Of a stretch of 64,000 nt of DNA, positions 56,486 through 64,000 are shown in pieces. Numbering within the stretch: the first letter of the stretch is position 1; the number at the start of each line of letters is the position of its first letter. The position numbers and the translations under genes were made by a program. The notes beneath the pieces are model-generated. The model saw only the letters and a program-made list of their open reading frames with translations, was not told the DNA's origin and ran no database searches. Source of the DNA: Bicyclus anynana (lineage: Eukaryota; Arthropoda; Insecta; Lepidoptera; Nymphalidae); the NCBI RefSeq assembly GCF_947172395.1, contig NC_069092.1, positions 10,027,418 to 10,091,417 on the forward strand. The letters are read 5' to 3'.

Positions 56486-56945
56486 TAGATATGTTACGTG
56501 CATACAAAATAACCACAAAAAGTGATCCGAATTTAGCGACTTCTCTCTCTCGTCTCATAGTAAATAACTTTCGTTATTTACTATGAAATAACTAAAAGAA
56601 ATTAAATCGCGGTATATCAAACAATAATTACCTACAATACCGACACATTGCATATTCATATCACCCGTCAGCTGGGGTCAACCAACCCATGTCTACTCAT
56701 GACACTTCGACTTTAAGTGTCCATTGCCTATCAAATCAATTTCTTGAAGGCTTTCGTTTCGTGGTGTAGCGCCGTCTTACGAACCGGCTGCCCATGCTGA
56801 TCAGTTGATGGGCCCCTGATCTATTTGCGTGGAAACCGGAAGTATGCCCATAAATAATTTCTGGTGATAATGCTCATTTGTCCGCCTCAGTGTTGATGCG
56901 CTAGTGCTCTCCTTATCTCAAATATAAAATATCATTGCGGCATGG
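56486..56945 (+). repeat. Repeat family G, copy 2 (long)
   Basis: TAGATATGTTACGTGCATAC at the left and ATTTGTCCGCCTCAG...AATATCATTGCGG at the right match 25144-25420. Inside lies a perfect 13-bp hairpin at 56556-56585 (CATAGTAAATAAC, loop TTTC). Confidence 0.6.
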
Positions 56946-57179
56946 CATATTCAACAACACGTCAAAGGTAAAACATTTTAGCCCACATTTTTCAGTTCGC
57001 GATCTAAGCTTTAATTTCCTGTTCCACCGTGGATTGAAACGACAGTTTGCTAAGAACGGCTCAACGTAAATAGGGAGACAGAAAATGTTGCTTAAAGTGA
57101 GAAAATATTACGCCTTAATGCTACGGGCACCTTACGGGAACCATGCTCGTTATTTTGATTTATGGAGCATCCCAAAATT
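56946..57179. other. Short intergenic stretch
   Basis: No feature recognised. Confidence 0.35.
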
Positions 57180-57330
57180 GTAGGTTTTCACAAAAAACTT
57201 GCATATTACGAATTCTTTTTCTGTGCGATTTTCCTGGTCGCTTTTGTTGTATCTGCCAAGATAAATAATGGGATTTCCCGATGGTTGGTCACTGTTATGT
57301 ATTGTGCAAAATTTGTATGATTAAATAGAA
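57180..57330 (+). repeat. Local direct repeat, copy 1
   Basis: AAACTTGCAT, TACGAAT(C)TCTTT, TGT.TCTGCC.A.ATAAAT.ATGGG and TGGTCACT appear in the same order at 58026-58180, about 850 bp away, clearly diverged. Confidence 0.55.
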
Positions 57331-57582
57331 CAACATTTTTTGGTGTAAATATTGTAAGCAATAGAATCAACACTATTGTTTTACTTTGTTATGTTACTAA
57401 TAGATATTTTATTATCAGTCTTATAATTACTTTGAATATTTTTTCTAACCAAAAATATCTACTATGAGGAGAAACATAAGGACAAAAGTGCTTAAATCTT
57501 ACTTCTTGTATTCTCCAATTTTAACCAAAAGTAAGGACTAAATCAGTCTACAAATCGGAATGAATTGAATTGTATGAAGAAG

Positions 57583-57891
57583 AGCTGGGAAAGCCAAGTG
57601 GATATGACTTCTGCCTCCGATTCTGGAGGGTGTGAGTTCGAATCCGGTCCGGGGCATGCATCTCCAACATTTCAGTTGTGTGCATTTTAAGAAATTAAAT
57701 ATCACGTGTCTCAAACGGTGAAGGAAAACATCGTGAGGAAACCTGCATACCAGAGAATTTTCGTAATTCTCTGCGTGTGTGAAGTCTGCCAATCCGCATT
57801 AGGCCAGCGTGGTGGACTATTGGCCTAACCCCTCTCATTCTGAGAGGAGAGCCGAGTTCAGCAACGAGCCGAATATGGGTTGACAACGACG
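57583..57891 (+). mobile_element. SINE family B, full length, with 14-bp flanking duplication
   Basis: Head AGCTGGGAAAGCCAAGTGGA, B box GAGTTCGAATCC, tail GGGTTGACAACGACG. AATCGGAATGAATT lies at 57553-57566 and 57892-57905; the left copy is 16 bases from the SINE head, so extra 5' bases came with the insertion or the boundary is misplaced. Confidence 0.9.
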
Positions 57892-58025
57892 AATCGGAAT
57901 GAATTAATTAATAAGATCCCTGCTCTAAGAGATATCTAATATGAGTAGAATAGTTCTTAAAACTTGTTTCTAAATTTCTGTTAACTTATAAAGGAGAAAA
58001 AATAGGTTGTTCACGTGTATCATCC

Positions 58026-58180
58026 TAAATTTTTAACAATGTTTTCAGAAAACTTGCATTTATTACGAAATCTCTTTGGGGCAGTTTTTCGTGGTTCCTT
58101 TTATTGTGTCTGCCGAAATAAATTATGGGCTTCCCCGCTGCTGGTCACTATTAGCTTTTGTTAGAGCTTTATGTGATTGT
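58026..58180 (+). repeat. Local direct repeat, copy 2
   Basis: Partner of 57180-57330; roughly 70 percent alike by eye. Confidence 0.55.
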
Positions 58181-58315
58181 TACTACCCCTAAAAAGCGTT
58201 TCAGTACAAAATGAAAAACCAGAGTAGACACAATTTATTATCATTGGATTTAATTTTGAGAAACAAAACCGATCTATGTAACATTTTTTTAATTACCTAT
58301 TTGTATATCTATTAA

Positions 58316-58463
58316 ATATGACAAATATGACCAATATTCCCATTCTCTTCTTCAGTCGGGAAAGACTGTGTTAAGAGTGGGTACGACAATAATCCAACGG
58401 GGCGGGGATCGAACCACCACCCCTAGGCGATGAGTGCGACCGTTGAGCTATTGAGGCTCTTAA
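58316..58463 (-). mobile_element. tRNA-derived SINE, family E, copy 2
   Basis: Minus strand: head AGCCTCAATAGCTCAACGGTC (A box), B box GGTTCGATCCCCGCC, then CCCGACTGAAGAAGAGAATG. More complete than 12663-12800. Confidence 0.8.
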
Positions 58464-58476
58464 CATTACTCAGTTA

Positions 58477-58690
58477 TTATCAACCCATATTCAGCTCACT
58501 GATGAGCTCGAGTCTCCTCTTAGTATGAGAGGGGTTAGGCCACTAGTCCACCACGCTGGCCCAATGCAGATTGGCAGACTTCACACACGCAGAGAATTAA
58601 GAAAATTCTCTAGTATGCAGGTCTCCTCACGATGTTTTTCCTTCACCATTTGGGACACGTGATATTTAATTTCTTAACTGCAATCAACAC
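58477..58690 (-). mobile_element. SINE family B, 5'-truncated
   Basis: TCAACCCATATTCAGCTCAC to GTGATATTTAATTTCTTAA; the tRNA-like head is absent. Confidence 0.85.
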
Positions 58691-59222
58691 AACTGCAATC
58701 TTATTGAAAAATTAATATAAATTAAAAATTTATTGTAATAAATTATTTCAGGCAATAAATTAAAGTAAATAATTCGATAAAAGCTTTTTATGTATTTTGT
58801 CCATGTTTAACACGGAAATATGTTCTCTCAAATGGAGCCATCCGTAACACTGTCATAATGATAAACAGGCTTTATGATAATTAGTACATCACTACCGCTG
58901 CATGTATTAAAAGATTAATAGACATGTCATTGCTACGTACATCACTATTAATTATACTTGCTAATGTATGCGTAATGTTGAACGTTCAGAGCCGCAGTAC
59001 ATTATTATATCACAACACGCTTTTAGAATGCAAATGAATTCTGGTGTTGCTAATACGATTAAGAAATTTGCATTGATTTTAATAATAAAATTAAATGTTT
59101 CAATTGACTATGAGCAGCATTCAGTAGGTAAGTCTACATACATATACCTATTGGTATACTGGTATGAAAAACTATTACCGCTTCCAACCGCCATTTTCAA
59201 TTGGAATAGCGTGGTGGGTCTT
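58691..59222. other. Intergenic, no recognised gene
   Basis: The last 25 bases (GGAATAGCGTGGTGGGTCTTAG) belong to the same old repeat as 47935-48030. Confidence 0.35.
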
Positions 59223-59304
59223 AGATCCATATTCCCTCTAAAGAGGGAATATGGATCTTAGTCTTAGATCCATATTCCCTCTAAAGAGGGAATATGGATC
59301 TAAG
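59223..59304. repeat. Tandem duplication of a perfect palindrome
   Basis: AGATCCATATTCCCTCT pairs perfectly with its reverse complement around AA (59223-59239 / 59242-59258). The same unit recurs 43 bp later with 20-bp arms (59263-59282 / 59285-59304). The four arms are interchangeable, so hairpin or cruciform pairing is possible in several registers. Confidence 0.95.
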
Positions 59305-60003
59305 GGAGGTCTGACTCATAATCAGGCTGCTATTTAAAATTCACAACCCCTTATATTTGTTAAACCTTATTAATCAAAGCCGAACTAGCTGACTACTAGA
59401 CATCATTTGTCTATTAGTCTGCTAACACGTCAGTTTTACGTCTCATAAAGAATCTAGGAGTTCCATTTTCAAAGGGTAACTGACTGTCATATCAACATAT
59501 TTGGGCTTGAAAATTTGCATATGGGTTCCTTAAATACAGTAGCTTAGAACTAAGGAAGGTATATTTAAGAAGATTAACCCCACAACCCGGGTATAGGGCG
59601 GGCTGTTACTTAATGTACAAAGATCTGTCAAGTTGACACTTTTGTTAAATCAAGACGGATTATTCAGCCATATCATATATTATATTAATCTTTTAGACTA
59701 ATTTCTATTTAAACGTTACATTTAAATAATACATAAACTACTGAGGCTCTAAGACTATAAAAAATTGCAAGTGGGTCAGTATAAAATCAAAATTAACTTA
59801 TTTAAATTTTTTGAAACGTCAGGTAATGTTATTAGGTACATAATAAGTCGAAAACATAAAACGTAACGAGGATACCAGTGCCTTGGTCCAATAACCCCAC
59901 AACAGTCAAGCCAACATACAAATTTTTACATACTCTTTCAAAAGTACATCTAATTTTGAGAGTATATAAAAATCGAAATTGGATAATTCTCGCACCATTA
60001 CAG
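59305..60003. other. Intergenic, no recognised feature
   Basis: AT-rich; CACAACCCGGGTATAGGGCG near 59580 is the only GC-rich patch. Confidence 0.4.
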
Positions 60004-60150
60004 GTTCATTCAGTAACGATGTTTTGTATAACTCGCAAATGAGAGTTTCGAATTCACCTCTCTATCTCTGTCCAACACGATACTGTAGACAGAGAACAAT
60101 ATATACAACATCGTCGAAATGATAAAAACATCGTTACAGAATAGCCTCCC
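60004..60150. mobile_element. MITE with GTAACGATGTTTT ends
   Basis: GTAACGATGTTTT at 60013-60025 and its reverse complement at 60125-60137, with flanks ATTCAGTAAC and reverse ATTCTGTAAC extending the match. The inside resembles 41765-41855. Confidence 0.65.
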
Positions 60151-60153
60151 TGA

Positions 60154-60200
60154 AGTTAGGCAGTGCATTATTAAATCTATGAAGTGCACATCACTAATTA
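60154..60200 (-). mobile_element. Fragment of the TGGCGTGCAC MITE
   Basis: GGCAGTGCATTATTAAATC and TATGAAGTGCACATCACTAA match one end of 18947-19091. A Helitron-like tail scrap (GAAGTCACGGGCGCCTGGTAGT) follows at about 60226-60247. Confidence 0.55.
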
Positions 60201-60250
60201 ACAGTATGGGTAATCCAATGCAACTGAAGTCACGGGCGCCTGGTAGTACG

Positions 60251-62107
60251 TAAGTATTTTTTTTAGAGTAAGTTAATAATTTGCGTTATGTACCCTATGT
60301 AAGCATGTTGTGTTTGCTTCAAGTAGGCACAATTACGTGAGTATGAGAAGAAGCTATTTTTAATATATGTTAGGTTAAATAATTGTGCCAGTTTAGCAAA
60401 CCAATAAAAAAAAATACTAGTATTAAAGAGGAAATCTTTTGCTAGAATAAATTCACGATATCGCTTCTTTGATTAACTCTAACGCCATTGTGAATTTTAA
60501 TAGCATGTAAAGAATAAAATTGCATTCACATTGTGGAAAGAATAAACGTCGTTTAAACATTTTATTGGGTGGAGGCCGAAAGATCTCATTTTCATAATAA
60601 GCCCCATGACGCATAAACTACGTGCTTTACGGGCAGTGATGCCAAATAAATATAATTATGGCGCGGGTAACGAAGGTTATACACAGTTTGTGGGAGAGTC
60701 GACAGTTTTCTACAAATTGATGACCACTTTTTGATGTTCAACCTCACTAATTAGATATCCAATGAGGCGTTTATGAGGTGATCAAGTGTTACACAAGACT
60801 TTTTTGATTTTTTTATTATTATTGAGATATTTTTAATGGGTTTTAATTTTATAAAAAGTTTGGTATGTTGATGAGATTTTAACAAGATTGTCATATAGGA
60901 ATAAAACTTTCCATTTCGACAGTGTCTAATGATAAGTCATGATTAATTTACAGTTATTATGAAGTCGTTGAGGTCTAAAGTTTTTGATTTTTTTTATAGT
61001 GTCTCACGACCACAAGATGGTAAGTGTGGATGTGACTAAAGATACACATGCCTAGAAGATGCCTATAATTATTATATTTCAAAAGTACTGAGTAACTTAA
61101 GAAAATCATTCTTCCTAAATTGATCTAAGTTGGTATTCGAATCCTAAGGCCTTGTGTTCAAGGAATAACTCAGAACCAATTAATAAATCGAAAAAACACA
61201 GTCATCGGAAGAATAATTATGTTACAAGGGTGCGGTTAAATTAGTTGAATGTCTGGTTGATTGTTAAAATAAAAAAAAAACAAAAATTTAAAAGGAAATA
61301 GAGTTAGAAATTACTTTAAATTTTGTGTCAAAGATCGACTACTACACATTTTCGAGAATTTCTCGCTTCTACTTGAAGGGTCAAGACGAAGATAAATTAA
61401 TTTCTAATGTAAAGGTACCTCAATCTTTATATTCGTAAGCAGTAGTTTAGCATTTTGTATCATATTACGCAAATACAATGTATCAAAATCATAATACTAG
61501 GTGAGATGCCTCTAAATAGTATTCTGCTTTTGATAGATGGTAGCGCGGGCAAAATTTAAGATAAAAGCTCGCACGAGCACACCCAAATGCTTGCAATCAA
61601 AAACTCCGCCGCGTTACCTTAGTGCACGTTAAACGCATTAATTGCGCACATTACCTCCTGTCCGGAGTCCGGAGTGTCCGGGTAATATTTCTAGCACGGA
61701 CAGGACACAATTTCGATTCCCCGCTTCAATAATTTGGCCTGATGTCATAATTTTTGCGCACGGCTGGATACCGAATGGATTTTCCGATAGAATTGGTACA
61801 TTTCAGCCGGGAGGGATGTATTGTTAGTATCGTTATGGGATGGGAGGAAACAATGGTATGTTTTTTAGTTCGCTTAACCCTAACAATCTACCCAGTGAAT
61901 TGTGAATGTAATGGTATGACGGAATAGACAGTGACATCCGAGGACGTTAGCGCAAAACGTTATTTGTTTTATTGTTACATTTTCGTTGCAAATATTAAAA
62001 AGGCTGTCGTTTGAGATAAAAGAGTTCGTTCTCGATTGAATCTTTATATTTTTCAAGTATCTACTAATGTAAGAGTAGTATTCTGTGCTACTATGTGTGT
62101 GATATGT
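60251..62107. other. Repeat-poor intergenic stretch
   Basis: No exon recognised. 60560-60720 and 61540-61840 are complex unique blocks; the latter has CTGTCCGGAGTCCGGAGTGTCC and CGCACGAGCACACCC and may be conserved non-coding DNA. The open frame at 61642-61827 lacks support. Confidence 0.35.
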
Positions 62108-62417
62108 GTATGTGCGCGGTGGATTTACAAGACGGAGGTTCTGGGTTCGATCCCCGGCTGTGCAGATTGAGATTTTCTTAATTAGTCCAGGTCTGGCTGG
62201 TGGGAGGCTTCGGTCGTGGCTAGTTACCACCCTACCAAAGCAAAGACGTACCGCCAAGCGATTTAGCGTTCCGGTACGATGCCGTGTAGAAACCGAGAGG
62301 GGTGTGGATTCTCATCCTCCTCCTAACAAGTTAGCCCGCCTCCATCTTAGATTGCATCATCACTTACCATCAGGTGAGATTGTAGTCAAGGGCTAACTTG
62401 TAAAGAATAAAAAAAAT
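62108..62417 (+). mobile_element. SINE family A, truncated at the A box
   Basis: Starts at GTATGTGCGCGGTGG, missing about 22 bp of the head, then complete through B box GGGTTCGATCCCCGG, body and the tail TTGTAAAGAATAAAA. Confidence 0.9.
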
Positions 62418-63570
62418 ATATGAGTATATACAAAATAAATAAAAATTAGTAGTTAAGAGAGTTAAATTAAGATGGTATTTTTGTAAGTATTTAAAAATTA
62501 ATAATAGGCACTAAAAATAAATTAAATTGAATTTGTTATGTACTGCTGACAATACTATTAAGAGTTTTGTAGCATACATAGTGTTGGCGAAATTTACTTG
62601 CAACCACAATAATAGGGTAGATGACTCATATCAAATTTAAGTACTATAAGTCCGAAACATATCGATATTATTTAATAAATGTTAAGGATTTCTTATACAA
62701 CTTAATTTAAAAATCATGTTTTTTTTTTAAATTTTCCAAACGTCAAAAACTATGTCGTCCATTTTGTGACGTCATAATGTTATTTGATGTACTAAACGCC
62801 AAACTATTTGTTAACTAATATTTTGTCAAACGCGTTTGTAAGGGATTTGTTTTAGAGACATCATGAAACAGTTGAAATATAGACCACCATGGCCGGGTCG
62901 ATAGACGTTTTAGCGCGTATTGTCAAAAACCTATTCAAAACTAAGATTTTCAATTTTTTATTTTTTTTTTTATTTAAAAAATTATGAAAAAAAATTCAAT
63001 CTAGTAGAACAATAATAAACATTTTGAGGCCATTAAAAATGACAACTAGACTATTCTCTTATCTCTTGACTGAAAGCAAGTATGAAAATATGTAGGTACA
63101 GTCAGTCGCACCAGTGTACCTAATAAATAATTAAACTTTTCTTGCATTAAATTTACTATTGAGATTAAAGTTACCAGTAAATTAAAACTATTTTTAAAGT
63201 GTATAATGAAGACGTATAAAAATCTTTACTATTTTTGGGGTTCAAAAACATAAAGTAAAAATAAGTGTATCATTTTAAAATTCAAAACAAGATAGGCATG
63301 CTTTCGTGCATTTTAATTACATTGTTCAGAGCTTATTATCCGACGCTTTGTCAAATTAAGCTCCAGTTAAAAACAATTATACGAAACGGGTAGATCCGCT
63401 ATTATATTAAAATTAATATTCAGTTGCGACAAATTAAGCAAACGTGTTCCGAATGCAAGTATTGCGTACAGTCAGACTCAGATAATAATAGAACGAATGA
63501 ATTCAGATGAATTGAATATTATAATTTGCTAAATTTCAATATAGCATTTAATTTTGATCTATCATAATAG
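62418..63570. other. Intergenic, AT-rich
   Basis: No exon or recognised repeat. Confidence 0.4.
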
Positions 63571-63925
63571 TTGGTTGGTTGTATGCTGAATGTCAAGAGA
63601 TCAGACAAACTAAAAAACAGTTTCATTAGAAATAAAACGAAAATAATAAGTGCAACACTGAAAATTAGAAGACTCAAATGGAAATGGGCAGGTCATATGA
63701 TACGGGGTCATGATAAATGTAGTCGGAAAGTATCAGGAGGGTATCCCAGAGATGGTAAACGGAGAAGAGGCAGACCGCAGAAGAGATGCGATGACGACAT
63801 CAGGGAAGTAGCTGGAGTAACGTGAAATAGAGTGGCTCACGATAGATCTGAATGGAAACGGTTGGAGGAGGCCTTTGCCGATTGGCAACCAGATCATCAA
63901 AAATTAAACAAAGTACAAATACTAG
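63571..63925 (+). mobile_element. LINE ORF2 C-terminal fragment (third subfamily)
   Basis: The frame encodes LKWKWAGHMIRG, GKRRRGRPQKRCDDDI and, after an in-frame TGA near 63823, DRSEWKRLEEAFADWQ before the stop TAA ending at 63930. This is a LINE C-terminus. It is more intact than the other copies, but upstream RT motifs are absent. Confidence 0.8.
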
Positions 63926-64000
63926 GATAAGCAAATACGAACTATATAATATGTAAGAATAAGTTTGCATCGAAATATTGTTAATAGGCTAAGTTCTGAT

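Noticed and set aside
37901..58690. CRISPR-like array, because similar blocks recur
   Set aside because: The recurring blocks are 200-300-bp SINE copies in both orientations at irregular distances, in a eukaryotic genome; no short direct repeats with unique spacers exist.
61642..61827. 61-codon frame as a coding exon
   Set aside because: No domain, no clear splice context; the apparent structure comes from repeated TCCGGAGT words.
63571..63825. 84-codon open frame as a DNA-binding protein because of its basic stretch
   Set aside because: GRPQKR.DDDI with flanking LKWKWAGH is LINE ORF2 C-terminal sequence.
1..64000. A novel gene-cluster or defence-type system
   Set aside because: Apart from the receptor 3' exons there is no set of host genes in the window; the organised signals are mobile elements and palindromes.

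Overview
The window looks like nuclear DNA of a lepidopteran insect (butterfly or moth). It is AT-rich and dense in short dispersed repeats: two abundant tRNA-derived SINE families, RTE-type LINE 3' ends finishing in a (TGATGA)n tail, Helitron-like elements with the 3' terminus GGGCGTCCGCTAGT, and several families of foldback MITEs. Family names rest on recognition from sequence alone; no database was searched.

Region 1 (1-2500) holds the only host protein-coding gene I can support. It is the 3' end of a plus-strand gene: five exons (153-313, 801-929, 1009-1160, 1233-1684, 1763-1844) with matching phases and GT/AG junctions. They encode 324 residues: a short extracellular stub, one transmembrane helix and a roughly 280-residue cytoplasmic tail. 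This is a single-pass cell-surface receptor of neuronal adhesion or guidance type; the exact family is not assigned. The first visible intron carries a decayed LINE reverse-transcriptase tail. The 3' UTR probably ends near 2500.

Region 2 (2500-64000) is about 61 kb with no recognisable host exon on either strand. Every longer open frame I examined is either a repeat read in an arbitrary frame or lacks codon structure, splice context and recognisable domains. The stretch is a layered repeat landscape: about 11 copies of SINE family A, about 16 of SINE family B, two minor SINE families, nine LINE 3'-end remnants, well over a dozen Helitron-like copies and about ten foldback MITEs. Several insertions are nested and several keep perfect target-site duplications, so part of the insertion order can be read directly. 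Non-repetitive islands (for example 8338-8640, 24600-25030, 29620-29770, 34740-34990, 61540-61840) are the places to look for regulatory DNA.

No operon, CRISPR array, phage, rRNA, functional tRNA gene or defence system is present. The most interesting signals are the CxxC-rich, PPxY-containing receptor tail, the shared 3' ends of SINE B and the RTE LINE (a likely parasite-helper pair), two related MITEs located in or next to SINE B copies, and a tandemly duplicated perfect palindrome at 59223-59304.
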